A DNA stretch of 64,000 nt, taken from Gammaproteobacteria bacterium (GTDB taxonomy: Bacteria; Pseudomonadota; Gammaproteobacteria; GCA-001735895). The DNA is taken from the NCBI GenBank assembly GCA_029862125.1, contig JAOTXY010000002.1, positions 1 through 64,000 on the forward strand, read 5' to 3'. A model generated the notes under the pieces. That model was not told where the DNA came from, made no database searches, and saw nothing but the letters and a program-made list of their open reading frames with translations. Below, one piece after another: positions 32,060 to 41,501 of this stretch (position 1 is its first letter; the number at the start of each line of letters is the position of its first letter). Position numbers and translations under genes: made by a program.

Positions 32060-33319
32060 ATGGCTAAAAAAGCACATGTCACCCCAATGCTCGACGAACT
32101 CGAGAACGGCCCCTGGCCAAGTTTCATTTCCGGAATCAAACGTCTACGCGATGAACACGACGACAAACGCATCAATGGCGTTGCCAATTCCCTGCTCGGG
32201 CAACTGGAACATTCCTATGAAACCCGCAAAGGTTACTGGAAAGGGGGCACGGTCAGTGTTTACGGTTACGGTAGCGGTATCATTCCGCGTTTTTCCGAAG
32301 TCGCGCATGCTTTCGAGGAATCGAAGGAATTCCATACGCTGCGGGTTCAGCCACCCGCCGGTAATTACTACACCACCGACATGCTGCGCCAGCTTGGTGA
32401 CAGCTGGGAAAAATACGGATCGGGCCTGGTAACCTTTCACGGTCAAACCGGCAACATCATGTTTATCGGTACCTCGACCGAAAATACCCAGCATTTCTTC
32501 AACGAAATTAACGAATACGGTTTTGACCTCGGCGGTGCCGGCCCCTGCGTCCGCACCGGCATGTCCTGCGTTGGTGCCGCCCGCTGCGAACAGTCCTGCG
32601 TCGATGAAATGCGAGTCCACCGCACCCTGTTGAACAATTTCACCGATGACGTGCATCGCCCCGCACTGCCCTACAAGTTCAAATTCAAGGTTTCCGGCTG
32701 CGGCAACGACTGCATGAACTCGATCGAGCGTTCCGACTTCGCGATCATCGGCACCTGGCGCGATGACATGAAAGTGGACCAGGAAGCGTTCAAGGAATAC
32801 GTCGGCAACAAGGGACGCCAGCACACCATCGACAATATCATCACCCGCTGCCCTACCAATGCGCTGTCGCTCAACGATGACGATTCACTCGAAGTCGACA
32901 ATCGCAATTGTGTGCGCTGCATGCACTGTCTCAACGTGGTTCCGAAAGCGCTCTCCCCCGGGGACGATAAAGGCGTCACCATATTAATGGGCGGTAAGCG
33001 TACCCTCAAAATCGGCGACCTGATGGGTACCGTGATCGTGCCTTTCATGAAGCTCGAAGATGAAGAGGATTATGAAACACTGACCGAGCTCGCCGAGGAA
33101 GTCATCGATTACTGGGCCGAAAACGGGCTCGAGCACGAGCGTTGCGGTGAAATGGTGGAGCGCATCGGCCTGGTTAATTTCCTCGAAGGTATCGGCGTTG
33201 AAGTCGATCCGAACATGATCTCGGAAACTCGCACCAGTTCGTACGTGCGCATGGATGACTGGGATATCGAAGCCAAGAAATGGTTTGACCGCAAGGCTGA
33301 ATCAAAGAAAGCATCGTAA
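32060..33319 (+). CDS. dsrA: Dissimilatory sulfite reductase alpha subunit
   Basis: 419 residues, normal length. The sirohaem/[4Fe-4S] ligands are in GMSCVGAARCEQSCVDEMR and VSGCGNDCMNS; the inserted ferredoxin domain has CPTNALSLND and NCVRCMHCLN. In this gene order (DsrEFH, DsrL present) DsrAB runs oxidatively, turning DsrC-bound sulfur or sulfide to sulfite. Cytoplasmic. A structured leader precedes the gene; the RBS is weak. Confidence 0.98.
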   Translation: MAKKAHVTPMLDELENGPWPSFISGIKRLRDEHDDKRINGVANSLLGQLEHSYETRKGYWKGGTVSVYGYGSGIIPRFSEVAHAFEESKEFHTLRVQPPAGNYYTTDMLRQLGDSWEKYGSGLVTFHGQTGNIMFIGTSTENTQHFFNEINEYGFDLGGAGPCVRTGMSCVGAARCEQSCVDEMRVHRTLLNNFTDDVHRPALPYKFKFKVSGCGNDCMNSIERSDFAIIGTWRDDMKVDQEAFKEYVGNKGRQHTIDNIITRCPTNALSLNDDDSLEVDNRNCVRCMHCLNVVPKALSPGDDKGVTILMGGKRTLKIGDLMGTVIVPFMKLEDEEDYETLTELAEEVIDYWAENGLEHERCGEMVERIGLVNFLEGIGVEVDPNMISETRTSSYVRMDDWDIEAKKWFDRKAESKKAS

Positions 33320-33374
33320 GCAACGTAGTGAGGTCACTGAACATGTTATTTAAAACCAATGCAGGAGCCCGATA

Positions 33375-34445
33375 ATGGAAGGTCAACGCACCCCGATTGA
33401 ATCCGGATGCCCCGATGGATTCCAGTACATGCATCCGACCATGCGTAAAAACTACGGCAACTGGTCTTACCATGAAGATCCGCGCCCCGGCGTTTTAAAA
33501 CATACCGCGCATGGTGGCGATGCAATCTATACCGTGCGCGCCGGCACCCAGCGAATTCTCGACGTCTTCACGCTACGCAAGCTTTGCGAAATCGGCGACG
33601 AGTATGCCGAGGGTTACGTACGTTTTACGATTCGCAGCAATATCGAGTACATGGTTGCCGACGGCAGCAAGGTCGAACCATTGATCGCGGCACTTGAAAA
33701 AGAAGGTTTCATCGTCGGTGGCACCAAGAACTCGGTTGCTATGATTTCGCATACCCAGGGATGGCTGCACTGTGACATTCCCGGTACCGATGCCTCGGGC
33801 GTGGTCAAGTCGATGATGGACGAGCTGATCGAAGAATTCAAAGGCTGGAACATGCCGAACCGGGTTCATATCACGACCTCCTGTTGCCAGATCAATTGTG
33901 GCGGCCAGGGCGACATCGCAATCAACATACAGCATACCAAGCCACCCAAGATCAATCATGACCTGGTCGCCAACATCTGCGAGCGCCCGTCGGTGGTGGC
34001 GCGCTGCCCGGTGGCGGCAATTCGTCCCGCGCTCGTCAACGGCAAACCATCGCTCGAGGTGGACGAAAAGAAGTGTATTTGCTGTGGTGCCTGTTACCCG
34101 CCCTGCACGCCGATGCAAATCAACGATCCCGAGCACACCAAGCTGGCAATCTGGGTCGGTGGCAATCACTCCAATGCCCGCGGCAAACCGACCTTCCAGA
34201 AACTGGTTGCAGCCGGCATTCCGAACAATCCACCGCGCTGGCCGGAGGCGACTGCAATCGTTAAAAAGATTCTGCAGACCTACAAGGAAAATGCGCGTGA
34301 CTGGGAGCGCCTCAACGACTGGATCGAGCGGATCGGCTGGCCGCAATTCTTTGAATTAACCGAGCTGCCGTTTACCAAGTTTCATGTCGATAACTGGCGC
34401 GGCGCGAGAAACTCGCTTAACGCCTCGACTCATATCCGGTTTTAA
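33375..34445 (+). CDS. dsrB: Dissimilatory sulfite reductase beta subunit
   Basis: 356 residues. The catalytic Cys cluster is TTSCCQINCGGQGDIA, followed by CPVAAIRPALV and the ferredoxin-like CICCGACYPPC. Partner of DsrA in the alpha2beta2 enzyme. AGGAG precedes the ATG; 55 bases after dsrA. No frame defects seen. Confidence 0.98.
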   Translation: MEGQRTPIESGCPDGFQYMHPTMRKNYGNWSYHEDPRPGVLKHTAHGGDAIYTVRAGTQRILDVFTLRKLCEIGDEYAEGYVRFTIRSNIEYMVADGSKVEPLIAALEKEGFIVGGTKNSVAMISHTQGWLHCDIPGTDASGVVKSMMDELIEEFKGWNMPNRVHITTSCCQINCGGQGDIAINIQHTKPPKINHDLVANICERPSVVARCPVAAIRPALVNGKPSLEVDEKKCICCGACYPPCTPMQINDPEHTKLAIWVGGNHSNARGKPTFQKLVAAGIPNNPPRWPEATAIVKKILQTYKENARDWERLNDWIERIGWPQFFELTELPFTKFHVDNWRGARNSLNASTHIRF

Positions 34446-34457
34446 CGAGGTAGCCGC

Positions 34458-34850
34458 GTGAAATTTGGAATATTAATCAACGAAGGTCCCTACACGCACC
34501 AGGCCTCCGATTCGGCCTACCATTTTACCGAGGCCGCGTTGCGGGCAGGTCACGAGGTCGTACGCGTCTTCTTCTACCATGACGGTGTCAATAATGGCAC
34601 CAGGCTCAGCGTCCCACCCCAGGATGACCGCAATATCAGCGAACGCTGGAGCGCACTGGGACAGAAGTATGACCTCGAATTAATCCTGTGCGTAGCCGCA
34701 GCACAAAGACGCGGATTGTTGGACGAAGATGAAGCCAAGCGTGCAGGCAAGGACGGCAGTAACATGGCGCCCGGGTTTCAGATATCCGGACTGGGTCAAT
34801 TGATCGATGCCGGTATCCAGGCGGATCGTTTAATCGTATTTGGTGATTAA
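34458..34850 (+). CDS. dsrE: DsrE, sulfurtransferase subunit of DsrEFH
   Basis: 130 residues. The active-site Cys is in LELILCVAAAQRRGLLD, matching the DsrE Cys78 region, with LGQLIDAGIQADRLIVFGD at the end. DsrEFH relays sulfur from TusA to DsrC and is diagnostic of the oxidative Dsr pathway. Starts 12 bases after dsrB. Confidence 0.96.
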   Translation: MKFGILINEGPYTHQASDSAYHFTEAALRAGHEVVRVFFYHDGVNNGTRLSVPPQDDRNISERWSALGQKYDLELILCVAAAQRRGLLDEDEAKRAGKDGSNMAPGFQISGLGQLIDAGIQADRLIVFGD

Positions 34851-34852
34851 TT

Positions 34853-35257
34853 ATGGCCTCAAAGAAATTTTTATACGTTAACCGCAAGGCCCCGCATGGT
34901 TCTATTTATGCGCAGGAGTCGCTTGAAGTTGTACTAATCGGTGCAGCCTTCGAGCAGGACGTAACGCTTGCTTTCGTCGACGACGGGGTTTACCAGTTGA
35001 TGCAAAACCAGGACACCGGAGGCATCGGCGCGAAGAACTTTGCACCGACCTTCAGGGCCCTCGGCGATTATGATGTCAGCCAGATTTACGTCGAACGTGA
35101 ATCGCTGGAAATGCGTGGCCTCAGCAAGGAAGACCTGATGCCGTTGACCTATGAAGATGAAGACGACGACTGGGCAGAAAAAGATTCGATCCATGTCGTC
35201 AGCAGCGACGAACTGGCCGACATCATCGAACAGCAGGATGTCATCCTGAATTTTTAG
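34853..35257 (+). CDS. dsrF: DsrF, subunit of DsrEFH
   Basis: 134 residues with no Cys at all, in keeping with a structural role in the DsrEFH hexamer. Typical N-terminus FLYVNRKAPHGSIYAQESLE. It begins two bases after the dsrE stop. The acidic loop EDEDDDWAE is a local insertion-like feature. Confidence 0.94.
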   Translation: MASKKFLYVNRKAPHGSIYAQESLEVVLIGAAFEQDVTLAFVDDGVYQLMQNQDTGGIGAKNFAPTFRALGDYDVSQIYVERESLEMRGLSKEDLMPLTYEDEDDDWAEKDSIHVVSSDELADIIEQQDVILNF

Positions 35258-35268
35258 GCGGAATCGAA

Positions 35269-35577
35269 ATGTCTGTATTGCACATCGTGAACAAATCACC
35301 CTTTGATCGTAACTCGCTCGACAGTTGCCTGCGCCTGGCGAAAGCCGATAGCCCGATTCTGTTGATTGAAGACGGCATTTACGCAGTACAAAAAAATACC
35401 GCCGCAGCGGAGCGGATGCAGCAGGCTCTTTCGACGCACTCGGTTTACGCATTGCGTTCCGATCTTCAGGCCAGGGGGATAAACCCGGATAACATCATCG
35501 ACGGAATTTCACTGGTTGATTACGACGGTTTTGTGGAGCTCACTACTGAGCACGACAAGCTACAGTCATGGCTGTGA
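35269..35577 (+). CDS. dsrH: DsrH, subunit of DsrEFH
   Basis: 102 residues, TusB/DsrH family. The Cys in NSLDSCLRLAK corresponds to the conserved DsrH Cys near residue 20. Ends FVELTTEHDKLQSWL. It follows dsrF after 11 bases and completes dsrEFH. Confidence 0.94.
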   Translation: MSVLHIVNKSPFDRNSLDSCLRLAKADSPILLIEDGIYAVQKNTAAAERMQQALSTHSVYALRSDLQARGINPDNIIDGISLVDYDGFVELTTEHDKLQSWL

Positions 35578-35612
35578 CTGTGGAATTACATTTAACATGG
35601 CAGAGGTAAAAA

Positions 35613-35945
35613 ATGGCTATTGAAATAGACGGCAAATCATACGATACGGACGAAGAAGGTTACCTCACTAACCTGAGTGACTGGAACGACCAACTCGCAA
35701 ACGAAATGGCAAAAGCCGATGGCGCCGTACTGGATGACAACCACTGGGAAGTGATCAATTTCCTACGTGACTACTACGAGGAATACCAGATCGCTCCCGC
35801 GGTGCGCGTGCTGACCAAGGCGGTGGGTAAAAAACTGGGCAAAGACAAGGGTACCAGCAAGTATCTTTACGAGCTGTTTCCTTACGGACCTGCCAAGCAA
35901 GCCTGTAAATACGCGGGTCTGCCCAAGCCCACCGGCTGCGTCTAG
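35613..35945 (+). CDS. dsrC: DsrC, sulfur carrier protein
   Basis: 110 residues. Both functional Cys are at the C-terminus: ACKYAGLPKPTGCV holds the penultimate Cys and the one 11 residues earlier, so trisulfide chemistry is possible. It is the substrate of DsrAB and the partner of DsrMKJOP. AGAGG precedes the ATG, and a strong hairpin follows. Compare the Cys-less paralogue at 29652-29993. Confidence 0.97.
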   Translation: MAIEIDGKSYDTDEEGYLTNLSDWNDQLANEMAKADGAVLDDNHWEVINFLRDYYEEYQIAPAVRVLTKAVGKKLGKDKGTSKYLYELFPYGPAKQACKYAGLPKPTGCV

Positions 35946-35964
35946 GCAGCGTTGGGCGTATTTC

Positions 35965-35991
35965 CGGGAAAGGGAGCCGTTCCCTTTCCCG
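35965..35991 (+). other. Strong intergenic hairpin between dsrC and dsrM
   Basis: CGGGAAAGGGA-GCCGT-TCCCTTTCCCG is a perfect 11-bp stem with a 5-base loop and no T-tract. It sits 20 bases after the dsrC stop and 32 before dsrM. It likely stabilises or processes the 3' end of dsrC mRNA or gives partial termination, keeping DsrC in excess of the membrane complex. Confidence 0.75.
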
Positions 35992-36022
35992 ATAGCCTGG
36001 CAAGCCGGGAGATGACGTATCC

Positions 36023-36760
36023 ATGTCATTACTGACGATTGCATTCACCCTGTTATTCTACTTCGCTACTGCAACAATTGTAGCCGGACTCGTCTATCGC
36101 ATCAGGCTCTACGCCGTCACGCCAACCCCGTTGCGGATTCCGACCACCCCGGCACCGATAACAACACAGGGCGTCGTCAGGCGCATGTTTTTTGAAGTCA
36201 CCTTGTTCAATAGCCTGTTCAAATCGAACAAGTGGATCTGGTTATTCGGCTGGGTCTTTCACGCGGCCCTGTTATTCGTGCTGTTACGCCACCTGCGCTA
36301 CTTTACCGATCCGGTCTGGTCCTGGGTCGCACTGATTCAACCCATCGGCAGCTATGCCGCATTTGCAATGGTCGCGGGCCTTGCTGGCCTCTGGGCACGC
36401 CGTTTCCTGGTCGACCGGGTACGTTATATCTCGTCTCTCTCCGACCACTTGATGCTGGCCCTGCTGGTTGCGATTGGTCTCACCGGCCTCGGCATGAAAT
36501 ACGTTGCACATACCGATATCGTTGCCGTTAAGGCATTCTTCCTCGGGCTGATGTATTTCGACTGGCAGCCGATGCCGAGCGACCTGCTGCTGTGCCTGCA
36601 CCTGTTACTGGTCGCACTGCTGATGATTATCTTCCCGTTCAGCAAGTTACTGCATGCACCGGGAGTATTCTTCAGCCCGACCCGCAATCAAATCGATAAC
36701 CCGCGCGAAAAGAGGCATGTGCCGACGCGTAAATCAGCGCCTGTAAAACAGGCGGGCTGA
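36023..36760 (+). CDS. dsrM: DsrM, membrane cytochrome b subunit of DsrMKJOP
   Basis: 245 residues, about five to six membrane segments (LTIAFTLLFYFATATIVAGL at the start). Conserved His in the membrane spans (for example FHAALLFVLLRHLRYF; LHLLLVALLM) ligate b haems. NarI-like quinone-reactive subunit of the DsrC-oxidising complex. GGGAG upstream. Confidence 0.95.
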   Translation: MSLLTIAFTLLFYFATATIVAGLVYRIRLYAVTPTPLRIPTTPAPITTQGVVRRMFFEVTLFNSLFKSNKWIWLFGWVFHAALLFVLLRHLRYFTDPVWSWVALIQPIGSYAAFAMVAGLAGLWARRFLVDRVRYISSLSDHLMLALLVAIGLTGLGMKYVAHTDIVAVKAFFLGLMYFDWQPMPSDLLLCLHLLLVALLMIIFPFSKLLHAPGVFFSPTRNQIDNPREKRHVPTRKSAPVKQAG

Positions 36761-36773
36761 CCCGGAAATTATC

Positions 36774-38264
36774 GTGGCCGAATTCGAGACCCCAGCGCTT
36801 AAACCCTACCCCGAGATCCCGCCGATCGAAATCGGATCGATGGCACATAGCAAGCCTTATGTTGCCAAGGAAGACCTGCAACAGAAAATCGGCTTCCCCG
36901 GAGAGCTCATCGACAACTGGGAAAAGGTCGCAATCGACAAGATGGGGGAGCTGGTTAATGGTTCCCGCGCATTGCGCGTATTTCTGGACAGTTGCGTGAA
37001 ATGCGGCGCCTGCACCGACAAATGCCATTATTACCTCGGCACATCAGACCCCAACAATATGCCGGTCGCCCGCCAGGACCTGTTTCGCTCGGTTTACCGG
37101 CGTTATTACACGCTGGCCGGCAAGTACCTGCCCGGCCTGGTGGGTGCACGCGACATGGACCAAAGCGTTATCGACGAATGGTATAGCTATTTCCACCAGT
37201 GCTCGCAATGCCGACGCTGCTCGGTTTATTGTCCCTACGGTATCGATACCGCGGAAATTTCGATGGCCGCGCGTGAGATCATGGACACCATCGGCGTCGG
37301 CCAGAAGTACTGCAATGAAATCATCGGCAAGGCACAGACTATCGGCAATAACCTCGGCTTACCCCAGCCTGCGCTTGCCGACACGCTCGAAGGCCTTGAA
37401 GAAGATATCGAGGAAGAGACCGGTGTTACCGTGCGCATGCCGCTCGATGTCAAGGGTGCCGATGTTCTTTTGGTAACACCCTCGGCTGATTTTTTTGCCG
37501 AACCCCATGTCGATGGCCTGATCGGTTATGCCAAGGTCTTTCACCAGGCTGGAATGAGCTGGACGCTCTCCAGCTATGCGAGCGAGGCTGCCAATTTCGG
37601 TATGTTCATCGGCTCTTATGAAAACATGCAGGTATTGGCGCTGCGCATTCGGGAAGCGGCGCTCGAACTCGGAGTCAAGCGCATCATCTTCGGTGAGTGC
37701 GGCCACGCCTGGCGCGTCGCCTATAATTTTCTCGACACGCTCGCAGGACCATTCGATTTTCTCGATCGCAACTACCCGATGCCCCAGCATATCTGCGAAG
37801 TTACCTACGATTTACTGCAGCGCAAGGCACTCAGAATGGATCCGTCGGCCAATGACGACATGGTGCTGACCTTTCATGATTCCTGCAATATTGCGCGCGG
37901 TTCACGCATGGGTGACTTCGAAGGCGGCCAGTTCGTGATTCCACGCGAAGTTATCAAGGCCAGCTGTAATCATTTTGTCGATATGCCCGCAGATACCGTC
38001 AAAGAGGCGACTTTCTGCTGTGGCGGTGGTGGCGGCCTGTTGACCGATGACCTGGTCGAGCTGCGCGTCAAGGGTGCCCTGCCGCGCATGGAAGCATTGC
38101 AACAGGTAGTGGAACAACACGGTGTCACTCACCTCGCGGCAATCTGCGCGATTTGCAAAAGCCAGTTCAGCAAGATCCTGCCCTACTACGGGTTTGAGAT
38201 GGACCAGGTCGTCAGCATTCACCAGTTAGTCAGTAACGCCATCCAGCTGGGTGGCGAACATTAG
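36774..38264 (+). CDS. dsrK: DsrK, catalytic iron-sulfur subunit of DsrMKJOP
   Basis: 496 residues, cytoplasmic, HdrD-like. Two ferredoxin-type clusters are in SCVKCGACTDKCHYYLG and QCSQCRRCSVYCPYG; the C-terminal CCG modules are FGECGHAW/FHDSCNIARG and TFCCGGGGG with CAICKSQF. This subunit is the site of DsrC trisulfide handling. GTG start at 36774, 13 bases after dsrM. Confidence 0.96.
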   Translation: MAEFETPALKPYPEIPPIEIGSMAHSKPYVAKEDLQQKIGFPGELIDNWEKVAIDKMGELVNGSRALRVFLDSCVKCGACTDKCHYYLGTSDPNNMPVARQDLFRSVYRRYYTLAGKYLPGLVGARDMDQSVIDEWYSYFHQCSQCRRCSVYCPYGIDTAEISMAAREIMDTIGVGQKYCNEIIGKAQTIGNNLGLPQPALADTLEGLEEDIEEETGVTVRMPLDVKGADVLLVTPSADFFAEPHVDGLIGYAKVFHQAGMSWTLSSYASEAANFGMFIGSYENMQVLALRIREAALELGVKRIIFGECGHAWRVAYNFLDTLAGPFDFLDRNYPMPQHICEVTYDLLQRKALRMDPSANDDMVLTFHDSCNIARGSRMGDFEGGQFVIPREVIKASCNHFVDMPADTVKEATFCCGGGGGLLTDDLVELRVKGALPRMEALQQVVEQHGVTHLAAICAICKSQFSKILPYYGFEMDQVVSIHQLVSNAIQLGGEH

Positions 38265-38291
38265 AACTAGATAGTTTTCAGGAGAAGTAAA

Positions 38292-40244
38292 ATGGCAGCG
38301 TCAGAAGACGAAGTGAACAAGAATCTCACCTTTAGATTGTATGAGGATGGTGTACACCGCTGGCGTTCGCAGGGCGAAAATATATTCAACGAGGATACCA
38401 CCTACAAGTGCCCGACATACGTGCATCGGACACCCCCCTGCCAGGGCAGTTGCCCTTCCGGCGAAGATGTCCGCGGCTGGCTGAACATCGTGCGTGGCAT
38501 CGAACTGCCACCCGAAGGTGTGAGCATGCAGGAATATGCATTCCGTCGTTCCACCGATGCCAATCCGTTTCCGTCAATGATGGGACGTGTCTGCCCTGCG
38601 CCCTGTGAACAGGGCTGTAATCGTAACAACGTCGACGACTTCGTTGGCATCAATTCGGTCGAGCAATTTATCGGCGATTCGGCCAAAAGCGAAGGTTATA
38701 AATTCGGCGACCTGCCTGCGGTTGGGAAACACCGGGTTGCGATCATCGGTGGAGGGCCCGCTGGACTCGCAGCGGCTTACCAATTACGACGCAAGGGCAT
38801 TGGCAGTACGATTTTCGACGACCATGACGACCTCGGAGGCATGTTCCGCTATGGCATCCCCGGCTATCGTACACCGCGCGAATTTCTCGACCACGAAATC
38901 AATCGCATTATGGAAATGGGCCATATTGATACGCGCATGAATACGCGTGTAGGCCGCGACATTAGCCTTGGAAAAATCGAGAAAGAATTTGATGCAGTGT
39001 TATGGGCGATCGGCTGCCAGTCCGGACGTGGGCTGCCGCTCGAACATGGTGACGCGCCTAACTGTATATCGGGTGTTGCATTTCTTGAGGCCTTTAACAA
39101 GGGTGCCTTGCAGGTGACCGCCGATCGCGTGGTTTGTGTCGGCGGTGGCGACACCTCGATTGACGTGGTATCGGTGGCGCGCCGCCTCGGCAAGGTCGAC
39201 TCTCTGCCCAAAGAACAGATGACCGAGTTTGTCGTCGGCGGATTCACCGCGCATGATTCCGCTTACGCCGCCTCGAGACAAGGTGCCGATGTTACGCTGA
39301 CATCGCTGTTCGAGAAAGCTGAAATGACAGCAACCGAACACGAGGTGGAAGATGCTCTGCGCGAAGGTGTCACGATTCTTGACGGCGTGATGCCGGTCGA
39401 AATCATTGTCAACGATGAGGGTCGTGCAACCGCGTTAAAGCTCGCAAAATGCACCATTGAAGATGGTGCACCCACGCCGGTCGAAGGCAGTGAATTTGAA
39501 GTCGAGTGCGATCTGATCGTATCCGCGATTGGCCAGGGGGGCGATCTGCAGGGCATAGAGGAAATGGGTAACGAGCGCAACCTGATGAACGCGGACAAGT
39601 TTTTTCAACACCCGGATAAGCCCGGTCATTTCGTCGCCGGCGATATCATCCATCCGCACCTGTTGACGACGGCCATCGGCCATGCCTCGATCGCTGCCGA
39701 CAGCATCGAGCGTTATCTCGGCGGCGCCGAATTCGACAAGCGACCGAAGGTTGACGTGCACCATTTCAACCTGCTCAACAAGCTCAAGGAGGTTGACCTG
39801 ACACCGACCGAGTTTGAGCACGAGGGAACCTGGGGCACTGCCGAGGCGAAATTCGCGGTGCACAATTACGAAGATCGCGGCGCCAACGAAATAATTTCGT
39901 CGGAGCGCCTGTTTCTGTCGCACTTCAATTACGAGGCGCGCAAATTGCGCGAACAACATGGTCCCGATTCAGAACATGTACTCGGTGATTTCGACGAACG
40001 CGTCAAGTGCCTGAGTGAAGAACAGGCGGTCGAGGAAGCGAGTCGCTGCATGAGCTGCGGCATGTGTTTCGAGTGCGACAATTGCGTTATTTACTGCCCA
40101 CAGGATGCAGTCTACCGGGTCAAGAAAGAAGACAAGACCATGGGGCGTTACGTCGCTACCGATTACACCCGCTGTATCGGCTGTCATATTTGTGCCGATG
40201 TATGCCCGACCGGCTATATCGATATGGCACTGGGCGATCACTGA
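38292..40244 (+). CDS. dsrL: DsrL, NAD(P)H:acceptor oxidoreductase
   Basis: 650 residues, GltD-like. An N-terminal Cys-rich part (CQGSCPSGEDVRGW; CPAPCEQGCNR) precedes the FAD motif VAIIGGGPAGLAAAYQLRR and the NAD motif VCVGGGDTSIDVV; a C-terminal ferredoxin domain has CIGCHICADVCPTGY and CFECDNCVIYCPQ. DsrL is the iron-sulfur flavoprotein partner of oxidative DsrAB. AGGAGA lies nine bases upstream. Confidence 0.96.
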   Translation: MAASEDEVNKNLTFRLYEDGVHRWRSQGENIFNEDTTYKCPTYVHRTPPCQGSCPSGEDVRGWLNIVRGIELPPEGVSMQEYAFRRSTDANPFPSMMGRVCPAPCEQGCNRNNVDDFVGINSVEQFIGDSAKSEGYKFGDLPAVGKHRVAIIGGGPAGLAAAYQLRRKGIGSTIFDDHDDLGGMFRYGIPGYRTPREFLDHEINRIMEMGHIDTRMNTRVGRDISLGKIEKEFDAVLWAIGCQSGRGLPLEHGDAPNCISGVAFLEAFNKGALQVTADRVVCVGGGDTSIDVVSVARRLGKVDSLPKEQMTEFVVGGFTAHDSAYAASRQGADVTLTSLFEKAEMTATEHEVEDALREGVTILDGVMPVEIIVNDEGRATALKLAKCTIEDGAPTPVEGSEFEVECDLIVSAIGQGGDLQGIEEMGNERNLMNADKFFQHPDKPGHFVAGDIIHPHLLTTAIGHASIAADSIERYLGGAEFDKRPKVDVHHFNLLNKLKEVDLTPTEFEHEGTWGTAEAKFAVHNYEDRGANEIISSERLFLSHFNYEARKLREQHGPDSEHVLGDFDERVKCLSEEQAVEEASRCMSCGMCFECDNCVIYCPQDAVYRVKKEDKTMGRYVATDYTRCIGCHICADVCPTGYIDMALGDH

Positions 40245-40255
40245 CGGTTACGCTG

Positions 40256-40756
40256 GTGCAGAATTTCGTTTCATTGCTGCGCTGTCTGATGCTGGCTTGC
40301 CTGTTCGGAGTTGTGCCTGTTGGTAGCGTAATCGCTGTGGATGAGGCCGCATCGAGTTTCGGTGAGGTCGTGATCCCGTCACCCACAAAACCAGCCGATG
40401 CCAGCGATTGTGTCGAACCCGTCGATGTCATGCGTCGCGATCACATGAAATTCCTGATGCATCAACGCGATGCCACGGTGCTCGAAGGTGAACGCGATTC
40501 CAAGTACAGTCTTGTTGGCTGTATGGATTGTCACAATCCGGCCGGCGTGAGCGAGGAAATCATCCGTTATGAAAACCCAAAGCACTTCTGCGCCGAATGC
40601 CATGCCTATACCAGCGTCAAGATCGATTGCTTCGAATGCCATGCTGATCGCGGCCTGGCTCGTTCCGAGCAGAGCAGCCTGACTCCGAACGCCCGATCTC
40701 GAGTGCTTTCGGCACATACCTTCAGTCAAAAACTGGAGCAGGCTCGTGGCGACTGA
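40256..40756 (+). CDS. dsrJ: DsrJ, periplasmic trihaem cytochrome c
   Basis: About 166 residues with an N-terminal hydrophobic anchor (CLMLACLFGVVPVGSVIAV). Three haem motifs, CMDCH, CAECH and CFECH, identify DsrJ. I chose GTG 40256, which begins the anchor 11 bases after the dsrL stop; an apparent longer frame overlaps dsrL and encodes unrelated residues. The stop overlaps dsrO by 11 bases. Confidence 0.94.
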   Translation: MQNFVSLLRCLMLACLFGVVPVGSVIAVDEAASSFGEVVIPSPTKPADASDCVEPVDVMRRDHMKFLMHQRDATVLEGERDSKYSLVGCMDCHNPAGVSEEIIRYENPKHFCAECHAYTSVKIDCFECHADRGLARSEQSSLTPNARSRVLSAHTFSQKLEQARGD

Positions 40757-41501
40757 GCTCGACAATATCGAACTGCGACCGGCGCGCCGCGAGTTTCTTA
40801 AAAGTGCCGCGGCACTTGCGACCACGCTGATCGCACCCGGTATTATTCTTTATAAAACCGGTCACGCCAGTAACACCCCGGGGAAAAAGCCCCGCTGGGG
40901 ACTATTGATTGATACCAATGCCCTGAGCGAGTCTGACGTCGATGCCTGCGTCAGTGCCTGCCAACGCGAACATGGTTGGGAGTCGGACCCCGATTCCCGA
41001 ACCGATGCGCAATGGATTCGTAAGGTCAAACTCACTGATCCCGAATCGGGGCATCAACGTTTTCTGCCGATGATGTGCATGCATTGTGAAAATCCGCCCT
41101 GCGTTGATGTCTGCCCGACTGGCGCCTCGTTCAAACGCGACGACGGAATCGTGCTGGTTAACAAGCATACCTGTATCGGTTGTCGTTATTGCATGATGGC
41201 CTGTCCCTACAAGGCGCGCTCGTTTATCCACGAAACCCTCAAGGACCAGCTGCCTGTCGCACCGCGCGGCAAGGGTACTGTTGAATCCTGTACCCTGTGC
41301 GTGCACCGTATCGATCGCGATGGTAGCAACGCGATACCCGCCTGCGCCGAAGCGGTCAACCACGGCGACCGCAAGGCCATCTGGTTTGGTGATCTGCATG
41401 ATCCGCAGAGCGAGATTTCACAGCGTCTGCAGGCTCTGGGCGCCGTTAAACTGCGGGCCGACATGGGACTGAACCCCGGTGTTCGCTACCAGGGACTATG
41501 A
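40746..41501 (+). CDS. dsrO: DsrO, periplasmic iron-sulfur protein
   Basis: 251 residues with a Tat-type signal (RPARREFLKSAAALATTLIA). Ferredoxin motifs: CMHCENPPCVDVCPTG, CIGCRYCMMACPYKA, CTLCVHRI with CAEA. Electron-transfer subunit on the periplasmic side between DsrJ and DsrP. GTG start within the end of dsrJ; the stop overlaps dsrP (ATGA). Confidence 0.95.
   Translation: MATELDNIELRPARREFLKSAAALATTLIAPGIILYKTGHASNTPGKKPRWGLLIDTNALSESDVDACVSACQREHGWESDPDSRTDAQWIRKVKLTDPESGHQRFLPMMCMHCENPPCVDVCPTGASFKRDDGIVLVNKHTCIGCRYCMMACPYKARSFIHETLKDQLPVAPRGKGTVESCTLCVHRIDRDGSNAIPACAEAVNHGDRKAIWFGDLHDPQSEISQRLQALGAVKLRADMGLNPGVRYQGL

Noticed and set aside
40064..40255. Longer N-terminus for dsrJ
   Set aside because: It overlaps the ferredoxin end of dsrL in another frame and has no signal; GTG 40256 begins the membrane anchor.
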